From the NCBI GenBank assembly GCA_015709615.1, contig CP054179.1:2356001-2420000 (forward strand): a DNA stretch of 64,000 nucleotides, given 5' to 3'. Positions within the stretch are counted from its first letter, which is position 1. Each line of letters starts with the position of its first letter. The position numbers were made by a program, and so were the translations under genes. Of the stretch, positions 1 to 9,531 are shown piece after piece. The notes under the pieces were generated by a model. It saw only the letters and a list, made by a program, of their open reading frames with translations, made no database searches and was not told the origin of the DNA. Origin of the DNA: Gammaproteobacteria bacterium (GTDB lineage: Bacteria > Pseudomonadota > Gammaproteobacteria > Burkholderiales > Nitrosomonadaceae).

Positions 1-1181
1 AAGGCTTCCAGTTCAACCAGGGCGTTGTAGACGGCGCGGCGCAGATGCGGCAAGTACAAGCCGCCGAACAGGCCGTGCCAGTAGGCATCGTTGGCTTGCG
101 CTTCGTACAGTTTTTGCTGCATCAGCGGGGTGCGCTGTTTTTCCGGCAATGCGTTCAACCGCGCCGACAGGCTCAGCATGCGCTTGTGCATCCAATTGGA
201 TTCCGGGTAGCGGGAAAAGAAGTTTTTCCAGATGCCGCCACGCAAGAATGCTTTCTTGTGTTCGTACCAGCCGCTGGTTTTGGCTTGTTGCACCAGATCC
301 GCGTAGGTGTTGGCGGATTGCGCCGGCAGGGTCCATTCGTTCATTTCAATGTACGAAACCGTCGGCAGGTAGACGATGCCGCGGGTTTTTTCACTGGCGT
401 GGTATTCGCTGTAATGCTGCGTGCTGATTTTATCCGACGCCAGCACGCCTTGAATGAAACGCTCGAGCCAGCCTTTTTCGTATACCCACTGGTAAGTCTC
501 CGGCCAGATGCCGAATTTTTCGATGTCGTCGAAATAAATCGCGGCTGCGGTGGTGTGCTGCGTGTGCTGATCGGCTAACGATTCGAGGTAGGCGATGGTT
601 TCTTCCACTGGAGAAAACGGAATTTTGTAGCGCAGCGCTTCGGAAATCGGGAATAAGTCGAGCTTATGGGAATCTTCTTCGGTGGTGAAATAACCGTTCA
701 ATTCTTCGTGCGTTTTCCCGGCGCAGAGAAAATGATAGTCGTCCACGGTGACGTAGCGGATGCCGCAATCCGCCAGCGCCGGAACGACGGTGGATTCCCA
801 CACGCGCTCGGTCAGCCATGCGCCTTGCGGGCGTTGACCGAATTTTGCCGCCAGTTTCTGCGAGAAGGCTTCGATCTGTCCGGTGCGGTCGCGGTTGGGA
901 ATGACCGCCAGCACCGGTTCGGTATCTCCGGCACCGAATAATTCCACTTGCCGCCGCGCCACCATGTCGTGCAGCAGTTCCATATCGGCGGGGAAACGCT
1001 GCAACAGGTAGTCGAGCAGCCAGCCGGAGAAATGCACGGAAAAACGGAAACCGGGGTAGCGGTGGAGTACTTGCAAGAACGGTTTGTAGCAGCGCAAATG
1101 CGCGTCTTCCAGCACTTCGGGAAAATTGCCGACGGGTTGGTGTGCATGAACACCGAAAAGTAGCGATACACGTTGTGACAT
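1..1181 (-). CDS. GH57 glycoside hydrolase, C-terminally incomplete at window edge
   Basis: This is a leftward reading frame open from the ATG at 1181 to the window edge, so about 393 N-terminal residues are visible and the C terminus lies outside. The protein opens with a hydrophobic strand and the HAHQP motif (residues about 12-16), the first conserved region of glycoside hydrolase family 57. The later DDYHFLCAG and IYFDDIEKFG segments recall the 4-alpha-glucanotransferase/alpha-amylase branch that carries DUF1925/DUF1926 domains. It probably acts on alpha-1,4-glucans such as glycogen in the cytoplasm; no signal peptide is seen. It follows a second GH57 gene by 81 bp and is probably co-transcribed with it and glgC. 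Substrate specificity cannot be read from the sequence. Confidence 0.8.
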   Translation of the reverse strand, partial: MSQRVSLLFGVHAHQPVGNFPEVLEDAHLRCYKPFLQVLHRYPGFRFSVHFSGWLLDYLLQRFPADMELLHDMVARRQVELFGAGDTEPVLAVIPNRDRTGQIEAFSQKLAAKFGQRPQGAWLTERVWESTVVPALADCGIRYVTVDDYHFLCAGKTHEELNGYFTTEEDSHKLDLFPISEALRYKIPFSPVEETIAYLESLADQHTQHTTAAAIYFDDIEKFGIWPETYQWVYEKGWLERFIQGVLASDKISTQHYSEYHASEKTRGIVYLPTVSYIEMNEWTLPAQSANTYADLVQQAKTSGWYEHKKAFLRGGIWKNFFSRYPESNWMHKRMLSLSARLNALPEKQRTPLMQQKLYEAQANDAYWHGLFGGLYLPHLRRAVYNALVELEA

Positions 1182-1262
1182 TCAATGACCCCGGTAAACG
1201 TTATTAAAACGGTGCGACCGCACCTCCGATTTTACTCGCCGCGCAACGCGGCCCGCGATGGA

Positions 1263-2981
1263 TCAGGTGTTATGAGATCGCCGCATGGTGCCGCTTGCTT
1301 CATTGTTGTGCGCATTGCCTTTGCTGATCGATTCCTGCAACACCGGCGGCACCGGCAGTTTGAGCTGGCGGTAAAGGTTTACCAGGTTCAATCTGAATAG
1401 ATGATCGAAACTGGCGACCGAGTGTGCCGGATTGTAATCGCCAAACCACCAGAACCAGTCGGAGCTTTCGCAGGATGCCAATTGCCGGCTGGCTTCGATC
1501 TTTTTTTCGCTGCTCAGGCGGCCGCTTTGCATGACCAGATCGAAACTGTGTTTTGCGGCACATAGCATGTCCCAGGCGCGGTTCTTTTCCTTGTCGCCGA
1601 TCCAGGTCGAAAACGTTCCGTACACCCAGCTGCCGGCTGCCAGCGCCGGTAATGATTGAATGTCATTGGTCTTTTCCGCATCGGCGATATAGTTGCGATA
1701 GGTCGTGGTGCGGATGTGCGGATGATTCTCCAGCAAGCTGTAGAGGTCTTCGAGAAAATAAAAGCCATTGTAAGGATACGATTCCCAGGCGTTCTCTCCA
1801 TCCAGAATCACACTGACCACCGGATTCTCATCGGGCGGTGTGCTGTTGTAAATGCGTTCCAGCGATTGGATAAAATTTTCCGCCGCATCGCGTCCGAACC
1901 ATTTGGAATATTCGAAACCGATCAAATCGGATAATTGATCGTCGCGGAAAAAGCAGATGACTTGTCCGGTTTCACCGTCGAAGCGGTACGGGCGGTACAG
2001 ATATTGATTACGGTCCGGTAACGGCGCATCCGGATAAGAAGCGCGCAGGCTGTTGGCCAGCACGCCTTCACCGCTGGCGCTCCAGCGGCAGCCTTGCTCG
2101 GCGAAAATTTTCAATAACGCCGCCGATAACGCGCCTTCAGCTGGCCAAACGCCGACGGGCTTTTCGTTGAAACGCTGCGTGTGGCTGGTTATTGCCGAGG
2201 ACAGATGAAACGCCACGCGGCTACGTCCGCCCGGATACAGATGATGCTCCGGCAGCGCGACGTCGGACTGGCTGTCCCGCGCGGATGCAAAATCGATCAG
2301 TAACGGCGCGAGCGGATGATAATGCGGTGTGGTGGATAATTCGATCTGGCCGGATTCGGCGAGTTTGCGGTAACGCGGAATCAGGTTTTTGATCAATTCA
2401 CCGATCAGATTGAAAAGCTGCAAGCGGTTTTCGTAGCTGAATTCCTGGCTTTGCGCCATCAATCGCATGACAAATTCATTATTGCGCCGGACGCTTTCTC
2501 CCATCCACGCCAGGTGGTACCACACTAGCAAATCGGCCAGGTACTGCCCGGAAAAATACACCAGTTCGCTTTCGCTGCGCCGGTTGAATGTCTGATACAG
2601 CTCGTGCAGGCGTTTATAGGCCGGGTACGGTTGCAACATGGTGGCATGATTGCTGAGAAAACAGCTATCGAACACGTACAAACGATCCTGGATGGAAATA
2701 TGTTCGAGCTCCGGTGTGGCGAGCAGGCGCAGCAACGGGCTGCGAATATGTCCGGTGGAAAATTGCGCGCTGAAATCTTCCAGTTGATCGAGCAGCACCG
2801 GTACGAAATTGACCACCGCCTTGGTGTGCGGGTGCATTTCCAGGTGGTAAGCCATGTCGGTGTAATCCTTGATGGCGTGCAGATACACCCACGGCAACAC
2901 GAATTCGTTGGTGACATAGTCCCGGTAATCCGGTTGGTGCATGTGCCACAGTAAAACTAAATTTAATTGTTTCATTTGCAA
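1263..2981 (-). CDS. GH57 glycoside hydrolase (alpha-amylase/glucanotransferase-type)
   Basis: This 572-aa protein is a complete glycoside hydrolase family 57 enzyme. The conserved regions appear in order: HMHQP at residues 13-17, GQIELSTTPHYHPLAPL, then VWPAEGALS with the likely nucleophile Glu282, then FFRDDQLSDLIGF with the likely acid/base Asp at 347 or 348. There is no signal peptide, so it should work on intracellular glycogen or maltodextrins by retaining hydrolysis or transglycosylation. It is the middle gene of a leftward run glgC - GH57 - GH57, 67 bp after glgC. The family is certain from the motifs; whether it is an amylase, a pullulanase or a glucanotransferase is not. An ATG two codons downstream is an alternative start. 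Confidence 0.88.
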   Translation of the reverse strand: MQMKQLNLVLLWHMHQPDYRDYVTNEFVLPWVYLHAIKDYTDMAYHLEMHPHTKAVVNFVPVLLDQLEDFSAQFSTGHIRSPLLRLLATPELEHISIQDRLYVFDSCFLSNHATMLQPYPAYKRLHELYQTFNRRSESELVYFSGQYLADLLVWYHLAWMGESVRRNNEFVMRLMAQSQEFSYENRLQLFNLIGELIKNLIPRYRKLAESGQIELSTTPHYHPLAPLLIDFASARDSQSDVALPEHHLYPGGRSRVAFHLSSAITSHTQRFNEKPVGVWPAEGALSAALLKIFAEQGCRWSASGEGVLANSLRASYPDAPLPDRNQYLYRPYRFDGETGQVICFFRDDQLSDLIGFEYSKWFGRDAAENFIQSLERIYNSTPPDENPVVSVILDGENAWESYPYNGFYFLEDLYSLLENHPHIRTTTYRNYIADAEKTNDIQSLPALAAGSWVYGTFSTWIGDKEKNRAWDMLCAAKHSFDLVMQSGRLSSEKKIEASRQLASCESSDWFWWFGDYNPAHSVASFDHLFRLNLVNLYRQLKLPVPPVLQESISKGNAHNNEASGTMRRSHNT

Positions 2982-3048
2982 AGAGTGATGCCCGTTTAAT
3001 TATTGTTATTAGAGAGCTGACGAGTACGTTACGTTCGCTCCGATGCGG

Positions 3049-4374
3049 TCAGCAAACTTCATGGATTTGCTGTCCCAGCATTTCGGGCGTGATCAATGTG
3101 ATGCCTTTCTCCGTGACATAAAACCGCTTGCGGTCTTCAGCGGCATCATATCCCACCACCAGTCCTTCCGGAATGACGCACCTTTTTTCCACGACCACGC
3201 GCCGCAGACGCGCGTGCCGGTTAATCACCACATCCGGCAGGATGACCGAATCCTCGACCGAGCTGAAACTGTTGACCTTGACATTGGAGAACAGCAAGGA
3301 ACGGCGCACGGTAGCGCCGCTGATGATGCAACCGCCCGACACCGACGAATCCAATGCCTGACCGCGGCGATTGTCATCGTCGAAAACGAATTTGGCCGGC
3401 GGTAACTGCTCCTGATGGGTCCAGATGGGCCAGTCGGCATCGTACAAATTGAGCTGCGGGGTGACGCTGATCAGATCGACATTGGCTTCCCAGTAAGCGT
3501 CGATCGTCCCCACGTCTCTCCAGTAAGGTATTGTGTCATAAGCCATATTAACGCAGCTATGCTGAAACCGGTGCGCGAAGACGTGATAGCGCGGCACCAG
3601 ATACGGAATCAAATCCTTGCCGAAATCATGCGACGAATCGTGTGTTTGATGATCGCGGATCAATTGCTGATAGAGGAATTTTGCGTTGAACACATAAATG
3701 CCCATGCTGACCAGCGCTTTATCCGGTTGACCGGGTATCGGCGCCGGATGGGCCGGTTTTTCAGCAAAGCTGGTGACTTGCCAGGCCGTATCGACGCCCA
3801 TCACGCCGAAAGCGGTGGCTTCCTCTAGCGGAACTTCCAGGCAAGCCACCGTCATATCCGCCCCTTTTTCGATATGCTCGGCCAGCAGTTTGCTGTAATC
3901 CATTTTATAGATGTGATCGCCGCCCAGAATCATGACGTACTTGGCATCGTGACGTTGCATGATGTCGATGTTCTGAAAAACCGCATCGGCGGTGCCTTGA
4001 TACCAAGTTTCGTCGGCGGTGCGTTGTTGCGCCGGGAGCAATTCGACGAATTCCTTGAAGCGTCCGTCGAGAAAACTCCAGCCATGCTGAATATGGCGGA
4101 TCAGACTCTGTGCCTTGTATTGCGTCACCACGCCAATGCGCCGGAAACCGGAATTGACGCAATTGGAAAGCGGAAAATCGATGATGCGGAATTTGCCGCC
4201 AAAGGGAACGGCCGGTTTGGCGCGCCAGTCCGTCAGTTGATGCAAGCGGCTGCCGCGTCCCCCGGCCAGTATCAGCGCCAGCGTATCGTGCGAAATGTTG
4301 CTGTGGAAGTGGCTGTCGTTTTTGTGCTCCACTTGGGATTCACTGGCATGTTGCGGTTCATTGTGATAATCCAT
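3049..4374 (-). CDS. glgC: Glucose-1-phosphate adenylyltransferase (ADP-glucose pyrophosphorylase)
   Basis: This enzyme makes ADP-glucose from glucose-1-phosphate and ATP, the committed step of bacterial glycogen synthesis. The 441-aa length fits the family. A nucleotidyltransferase domain begins near residue 33 with [17 protein letters not shown], followed by [15 protein letters not shown]. The [10 protein letters not shown] segment carries the sugar-phosphate lysine. A left-handed beta-helix C-terminal domain ([19 protein letters not shown] and following) is present. The first 30 residues are a His/Asn-rich extension. The start at 4374 is supported by an AAGGGAG ribosome site 7 nt upstream. 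The gene stands divergent from glgB and leads the two GH57 genes. Confidence 0.96.
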   Translation of the reverse strand: MDYHNEPQHASESQVEHKNDSHFHSNISHDTLALILAGGRGSRLHQLTDWRAKPAVPFGGKFRIIDFPLSNCVNSGFRRIGVVTQYKAQSLIRHIQHGWSFLDGRFKEFVELLPAQQRTADETWYQGTADAVFQNIDIMQRHDAKYVMILGGDHIYKMDYSKLLAEHIEKGADMTVACLEVPLEEATAFGVMGVDTAWQVTSFAEKPAHPAPIPGQPDKALVSMGIYVFNAKFLYQQLIRDHQTHDSSHDFGKDLIPYLVPRYHVFAHRFQHSCVNMAYDTIPYWRDVGTIDAYWEANVDLISVTPQLNLYDADWPIWTHQEQLPPAKFVFDDDNRRGQALDSSVSGGCIISGATVRRSLLFSNVKVNSFSSVEDSVILPDVVINRHARLRRVVVEKRCVIPEGLVVGYDAAEDRKRFYVTEKGITLITPEMLGQQIHEVC

Positions 4375-4478
4375 GGCATTGCTCCCTTCTACTCTATATG
4401 TTTATAGTATCGCATTATTGTGACACTTTCTCACAGATGGATTTGATTCGATTGTCTTAAATCAAAAGCCGGACACGC

Positions 4479-4484
4479 TATAAT
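4479..4484 (+). promoter_or_regulatory. Candidate -10 box of glgB (TATAAT)
   Basis: A perfect TATAAT lies 7 nt before the first possible glgB start codon at 4492. A good -35 is not obvious; TTAAAT at 4457-4462 gives a 16-nt spacer. A transcript from this box would begin close to 4491, so it would be leaderless for the ATG at 4492 or have a leader of about 28 nt for the ATG at 4519. Neither ATG has a Shine-Dalgarno sequence. Confidence 0.45.
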
Positions 4485-4491
4485 CCATACG

Positions 4492-6720
4492 ATGATAGCC
4501 AATCCCCCGGTCAATACGATGACAGCCAGAAAAAACAATCCGCTACAGCATGCGTTGCTGCATGCGCGCTTACACGATCCTTATACCTACCTGGGGTTGC
4601 ACCGCGAACACGGCCAAGCCGTGGTGCGGGTGTTCCGGCCGCACGATGCGCAGGTGTGGATCAGAACCGCGACCGGTTTCGAACCGATGCAGTGCATCCA
4701 TGCGGATGGAATTTTCGAGTGGCGCGGCGATAGGACACCTGTGATGCCTTACCGCTTGCGTGTCGAAGAAAAAGGCGCCGGTCACGGCATTCATGAGTTA
4801 TACGATCCGTACGCTTTCGCATCGCAAATTTCCGATCACGATTTGTACCTGTTCAACGAAGGCAAGCTGTGGCAAGCGCACCGCATGCTGGGTGCGCAAC
4901 TCGTTGGCCATAACGGGGTGAATGGTATGCGGTTCGCGGTTTGGGCGCCGAATGCCGAGCGGGTCAGCGTGATCGGCGATTTCAACCGCTGGGATGGCCG
5001 GATTCACCCGATGAAGGTGCATCACGGCAGCGGTGTATGGGAACTCTTCATTCCCGAGTTGCCGCCGGATGTTTTGTATAAATTCGAAATCCGCAACCGC
5101 GCCAGCGGCGAGATTCTGGTCAAAACCGATCCGTATGCCGTGCGCTTCGAATTGCGCCCGAACACGGCGGCGCTGACACCGGCAACAAGCGGTTACGATT
5201 GGCAGGATGTCGCCTGGATGAATGAGCGTGAAAACTGGGACTGGCTGCACGCGCCGCTGAACATCCTGGAGATTCACGCCGGTTCATGGAAACGCCATCC
5301 CGGCGGGCGTTTTTATACCTACCGCGAATTGGCTGAGCACCTGCTGCCCTATGTGGTGGAAATGGGGTATACGCATATCGAACTGATGCCGGTCTCGGAA
5401 CATCCGCTCGATGAATCGTGGGGTTACCAAACCACCGGCTATTTCGCCGTCACCAGCCGCTACGGTTCAGCCGATGATTTCCGTTTTTTTGTTGATGCTT
5501 GCCATCAGGCGGGCATCGGCGTGATTCTCGATTGGGTGCCCGCGCATTTTCCGCAGGATGCGTTTGCTCTGGCGCGTTTCGATGGCACCGCGTTGTACGA
5601 GCATGAAGATCCGCGCCTCGGTTTTCATCAGGACTGGGGCACGTATATTTTCAATTACGGACGCAACGAAGTGAAATCGTTTCTGTTGTCCAGCGCGCAT
5701 TTCTGGCTGGCCGAATTTCATCTCGACGGCTTGCGCGTCGATGCCGTGGCGTCGATGTTGTACCTCGATTATTCGCGCAAGGACGGCGAATGGCTGCCGA
5801 ACAAATATGGCGGCCGGGAAAATCTGGAAGCGATCGATTTTCTGCGCGACCTGAACGTCATGGTGCACGGCGAATTTCCCGGCGCGCTGACGCTGGCCGA
5901 GGAATCGACCGCATGGCCCGCGGTGTCGCGTCCGACTTACGTCGGCGGTCTGGGGTTTTCGATGAAATGGAACATGGGCTGGATGCACGACACATTGTCG
6001 TACATGCGCCAAGACCCGGTGCACCGCCGTTATCACCACGATCAATTGACTTTCAGCCAGTTGTACGCGTATTCCGAAAACTTTGTGCTGCCGTTCTCGC
6101 ACGACGAAGTGGTACACGGCAAAGGCTCTCTGTTCAACAAAATGCCCGGCGACGACTGGCAGAAATTCGCCAACGTGCGCCTGCTGCTGACCTACCAAAT
6201 GACCTCACCGGGCAAGAAACTCAATTTCATGGGCAACGAATTCGCGCAGCGGCAGGAATGGCGCGTAAACGGTGAACTGGATTGGGGTTTGCTGCAACAT
6301 CATCCGCACGCCGGAGTGCAAGCCTTGCTGCGCGATTTGAATCACTGCTACAAAAATATCCCGGCGCTGCACCAGCTCGACTTCGCCGCCGAAGGCTTCC
6401 ACTGGATCGACTGCCAGGACGCCGAGCAATCCATCATCAGCTTCATGCGCCGCGGCAAAGACGGCAGCTTCGTGCTGATCGTCCTCAACTTCACCCCGGT
6501 GCCGCGCATCGGCTACCGCATCGGCGTTCCCGCCGGCGGCATTTACCGCGAAATCTTCAACAGCGATTCGGCCTATTACGGCGGCAGTAACATGGGCAAC
6601 CTCGGCAACATCGCCAGCGTGCAAATGCCCTGGATGGGATTTGCCGACTCGATTGCGATCACGCTGCCGCCGCTGGCGGGGATGGTGTTTTCGCTGACTG
6701 ATTCCAGCCATACACGTTAG
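4492..6720 (+). CDS. glgB: 1,4-alpha-glucan branching enzyme
   Basis: This enzyme introduces alpha-1,6 branches into glycogen. The 742-aa protein has the usual layout: an N-terminal CBM48-type beta-sandwich region (about 20-230, with [19 protein letters not shown]), a GH13 barrel, and an all-beta C-terminal domain. Catalytic residues are visible as Asp417 ([11 protein letters not shown]), the Glu470/Glu471 pair (LAEESTAWP) and Asp538 ([12 protein letters not shown]). It is transcribed away from glgC across a 117-bp shared region. The start is uncertain: ATG 4492 and ATG 4519 are in frame and neither has a clear ribosome site. Confidence 0.96.
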   Translation: MIANPPVNTMTARKNNPLQHALLHARLHDPYTYLGLHREHGQAVVRVFRPHDAQVWIRTATGFEPMQCIHADGIFEWRGDRTPVMPYRLRVEEKGAGHGIHELYDPYAFASQISDHDLYLFNEGKLWQAHRMLGAQLVGHNGVNGMRFAVWAPNAERVSVIGDFNRWDGRIHPMKVHHGSGVWELFIPELPPDVLYKFEIRNRASGEILVKTDPYAVRFELRPNTAALTPATSGYDWQDVAWMNERENWDWLHAPLNILEIHAGSWKRHPGGRFYTYRELAEHLLPYVVEMGYTHIELMPVSEHPLDESWGYQTTGYFAVTSRYGSADDFRFFVDACHQAGIGVILDWVPAHFPQDAFALARFDGTALYEHEDPRLGFHQDWGTYIFNYGRNEVKSFLLSSAHFWLAEFHLDGLRVDAVASMLYLDYSRKDGEWLPNKYGGRENLEAIDFLRDLNVMVHGEFPGALTLAEESTAWPAVSRPTYVGGLGFSMKWNMGWMHDTLSYMRQDPVHRRYHHDQLTFSQLYAYSENFVLPFSHDEVVHGKGSLFNKMPGDDWQKFANVRLLLTYQMTSPGKKLNFMGNEFAQRQEWRVNGELDWGLLQHHPHAGVQALLRDLNHCYKNIPALHQLDFAAEGFHWIDCQDAEQSIISFMRRGKDGSFVLIVLNFTPVPRIGYRIGVPAGGIYREIFNSDSAYYGGSNMGNLGNIASVQMPWMGFADSIAITLPPLAGMVFSLTDSSHTR

Positions 6721-6728
6721 CCGTCTGC

Positions 6729-6992
6729 TTACGTTTTGTAGACTTTTCTTCGATGTGCGATCACATGGATCGTAATATGGTGTTGTTCGGATTCTGTGGT
6801 GTAGAGTACGCGCCAATCTCCGGCTCGCAATTTGTAAAACTTTACCAAGGAGCCTGTCAGTGTTTCGGGCTGCACTTCATCGAAATGTTCAGCAAGCCAC
6901 TCGATCTTTTCTATGATTCTTTTTGCGACAGGAAGATCAAGCTGCGAAAGGTCTTCGAGAGCCTGCGGCGTAAATTCAATGTGATATTTCAA
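6729..6992 (-). CDS. RelE/ParE-family toxin
   Basis: This 87-aa basic protein has the RelE/ParE fold signature: FTPQALEDLSQLD near the start, then LTGSLVKFYKLRAGDWRVLY with the conserved Arg-x-x-x-x-Arg region, then IHVIAHRRKVYK at the C terminus. RelE-type members cleave mRNA on the ribosome and ParE-type members act on gyrase; the HRRKVYK ending resembles RelE. The gene overlaps its upstream partner by 4 nt, the standard antitoxin-first arrangement. It ends 8 bp from the stop of glgB in convergent orientation. Target specificity is inferred, not shown. Confidence 0.85.
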   Translation of the reverse strand: MKYHIEFTPQALEDLSQLDLPVAKRIIEKIEWLAEHFDEVQPETLTGSLVKFYKLRAGDWRVLYTTESEQHHITIHVIAHRRKVYKT

Positions 6993-7189
6993 GAGAGGTT
7001 TAACCTATCTTTGACTTCACGCAGAGAAATACGGCCTTTCGAGCTTAACGAAAGTTGGAGCCTTGCCTTGATTTCATCGGAAAGCTCGAGAAATTGATCG
7101 GGATCGGTCATCAGGTTTTGTAATTCTTCATGGACGACTTTGCGAATCAATGCCTGCAATTCGTCTACAGTGAGATCGGCTGCTTTCAT
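6989..7189 (-). CDS. Antitoxin of the RelE/ParE-type pair
   Basis: This 66-aa acidic, helical protein lies directly upstream of the toxin gene and overlaps it by 4 nt. The N-terminal half (DLTVDELQALIRKVVHEEL) is an amphipathic helix that could dimerise. The C-terminal half (SSKGRISLREVKDRLNLS) is probably the toxin-wrapping segment. The start at 7189 is chosen because GAGGAT lies 6-7 nt upstream; an in-frame ATG at 7210 has no such site. I do not recognise a DNA-binding family with certainty, so autoregulation is only expected by analogy. Confidence 0.75.
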   Translation of the reverse strand: MKAADLTVDELQALIRKVVHEELQNLMTDPDQFLELSDEIKARLQLSLSSKGRISLREVKDRLNLS

Positions 7190-7314
7190 GGGATGATCCT
7201 CTTTAATCATGGGATTAATGGAACAGAACCGGCATTATAACGGATCAAGACAGCGTCATGAAACATGACTGTTTTTGGGTTACGGATTTTGAATACCGCA
7301 AGCTGCTATCCATT

Positions 7315-7320
7315 TATAAT
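7315..7320 (+). promoter_or_regulatory. Candidate -10 box upstream of the TIR-FGE gene
   Basis: TATAAT lies 29 nt before the ATG at 7350. The best -35 candidate, TTGAAT at 7289-7294, gives a long 20-nt spacer, so the call rests mainly on the -10. No clear ribosome site precedes the ATG. Confidence 0.35.
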
Positions 7321-8027
7321 GCCCTGCGTCGACATCACAAGAAACAACCATGAGCGATATTTTTATTGCGTATTCGAGGAACGATGCCGCCACCGCGGAA
7401 CGATTGGTGCAGTATTTCCGTCAGGAAGGCTGGGAAGTTTTTATCGATAAGCAAACCCATGTGGGGCGGCGCTGGCATAAGGAAATCGAACGCGAATTGC
7501 ACGCCGCAAAAGCGGTGGTGGTGCTGTGGTCGGCCACGTCGCGCGACAGCGATTTTGTGCTGGAGGAAGCGGAATACGGTAAACGCAAAGATATTCTCTT
7601 TCCAGCGTTCATCGAGCGCGTGGAGTTTCCGTACGGATTCGGCCGCATTCAAACCGCGGATTTGGTTGATTGGAATCATCGTGCGGAACATGCCGGGTTG
7701 GTTCAGTTGCTGACTTCGCTGCGGGCTCATTTGAATGGTTCCACTACTGAGTCGATTACAATTGCTGAACCAGTAAAGCCGATTCGTGCTGCTCAGGCCG
7801 TGCTTTCATTCGATCAAACATTTCGCGATAAATTGCAATCCGGCGGTGAAGGGCCGTTGATGATGGTGATTCCCGCCGGGCGTTTTTTGATGGGATCATC
7901 CGAAAGCGAACTCGATCGGAGTGATGAAGAAGGTCCGCAGCATGAGGTGCATATCGCGCGGCCATTCGCGCTGGGTGTTTATGCGGTGACTTTTGCCGAA
8001 TATGACTTGTTTTGTCAGAAAACCGAG

Positions 8028-8898
8028 TGTAAGAATTTCTAGCGTTGTTTACAGTATTCAGGAGAATACTGTAGATGAACATACACAAACGCACTCGTTT
8101 AACATTATTGGATCGTCAGGAAATCTGGCGGCTGTATCAAACCCGGCTGTGGAAGGTAGTTCAGCTGGCAGAATACTTTCACGTCAGCCGGCCAACGATT
8201 TATGACGTACTGAAACGAGCCAGACTCCAGGAATTTACTCCGCGTAGCAGTACCAATCAGCGCTTCAAGACACTGCAGTATGGCCTCAAACGTTTGGCTA
8301 AAGTAGAGTAAACCATCCAGGAACGTCTCAAGCGTGAAGCGAAGCGCTATAACAAATCTTATCCGGGCGAGCTCGTTCACCTCGATACCAAGCGGCTTCC
8401 ATTATTGAAAGGACAGTCTGCCAATGAACCTCGCGAGTACCTGTTTGTGGCCATCGATGATTTCTCCAGGGAATTATATGCCGATATCTTCCCCGATAAA
8501 ACTCAATACAGCGCCGCTTGCTTTCTCATCGCTACTGTTGCCCAATGTCCTTATCAAATCGATTGCACTTATTCCGATAACGGCACGGAATTTAAAGGAA
8601 CTGACGATCATGCTTTTGTCAAAGCTTGCAGGCAACACGGTATCGGTCAGAAGTTTACTCGTGTCAATCGTCCTCAAACCAACGGGAAAGCTGAGCGCGT
8701 GATCCGCACGCTCATGGACATGTGGCACAACAAATTCTGTTTTAAAGACACTGCTGACCGACGTATTCAACTTGTCCGTTTCATTAACTTCTACAACACC
8801 GTCAAACCCCATAAGAGTTTGTATAACGCAACCCCTTATGAAATACTCAACGCTTATTTCAATCAACCTCTCTGTAAACAACCCTGAGATTTCTTACA
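8028..8898 (+). mobile_element. IS481-like insertion sequence, copy 1 (871 bp)
   Basis: The element begins TGTAAGAA and ends TTCTTACA. The terminal inverted repeats of about 27 bp match at roughly 22 positions and share an inner GTTGTTTACAG block. It is flanked by a direct repeat CCGAG (8023-8027 and 8899-8903), the target duplication. It carries one transposase gene on the plus strand. By eye it matches the copy at 14944-15814 along its whole length except C-to-T at 8309. Family assignment rests on the small single-ORF layout, TG...CA ends and the DDE motifs. Confidence 0.92.
8075..8887 (+). pseudogene. IS481-like transposase with premature stop
   Basis: This is the same 270-codon gene as the intact transposase at 14991-15803, but codon 79 is TAA (8309-8311) instead of CAA. 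Only the N-terminal helix-turn-helix region (78 residues) would be made. The DDE catalytic domain downstream stays open but lacks its own translation start. This copy therefore cannot supply transposase, although its ends look intact and could be mobilised in trans by the other copy. Confidence 0.9.
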
Positions 8899-9453
8899 CC
8901 GAGCGAGTTAAGCCTAATGATAAGAATTGGGGACGGAAAAACCGCCCGATCATCAACGTTTCTTGGCACGACGCGCAAGCGTATTGTACTTGGCTGAGTG
9001 AGCAAGCCGGTAAAGCCTATCGACTGCCGAGCGAAGCCGAATGGGAATATGCCTGCCGCGCCGAAACCGAAACAACTTTCAATAAAGGGGAAACAATTAA
9101 TTCCAATCAAGCCAATTTTGCTAAGAAATACGGAAGAACCTTGCCGGTTGGGTCGTTTGCGTCGAATGCCTTCGGCTTGCATGATATGCACGGTAATGTC
9201 TGGGAATGGATGCAGGATTGCTGGCATAAAAACTATCGAGATGCTCCAGTCGATGGTTCGGCCTGGTTGGAAGTCAATGGTGGTAATTGCGATTATCGGG
9301 TGGTTCGAGGCGGTTCATGGTTCAACAGTCTAAGGGTACTGCGGTCGGCTGATCGTTACAGGAACAGGACCGTTGTCGCGTTCGATAATATCGGTTTTCG
9401 CATTGCCAGGGAATTTTGATCTTTGTTCTTTGTGTTTTTGCCCTTTGCGGGGT

Positions 9454-9472
9454 GCAGGGGCGTAGCCCCTGC
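9454..9472. terminator. GC-rich hairpin after the TIR-FGE gene
   Basis: GCAGGGGC and GCCCCTGC form an 8-bp perfect stem with a 3-nt loop in the 112-bp space between two convergent genes. There is no real T-run after it on the plus strand, so it may be a weak or factor-assisted terminator. Confidence 0.4.
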
Positions 9473-9531
9473 GGATTTCTCAGTCTTGTCAAAGGCAGAT
9501 AAAGCGGAAGTGCCGTAGAACGGGGTTTTGA

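Larger units (their letters stand above)
7350..9419 (+). pseudogene. TIR domain - formylglycine-generating-enzyme-like fusion gene, disrupted by an IS
   Basis: Two reading frames flank an inserted IS. The left part (7350-8027) encodes a TIR-type domain (residues about 1-130, starting SDIFIAYSRNDAATAERLV and including the LEEAEYGKRKD segment) and the beginning of an FGE-sulfatase/SUMF1 domain (MMVIPAGRFLMGSS). The right part (8904-9419) holds the rest of that domain (LPSEAEWEYACR, MHGNVWEWMQD, RVVRGGSWF). Removing 8028-8898 plus one copy of the 5-bp duplication joins the frames exactly and gives 397 codons plus stop. TIR domains often cleave NAD+ or signal, and FGE-like domains occur in many non-sulfatase contexts, so the original role is open. 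As it stands, translation stops 4 codons into the IS, leaving a TIR domain with a truncated FGE part. Confidence 0.85.
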
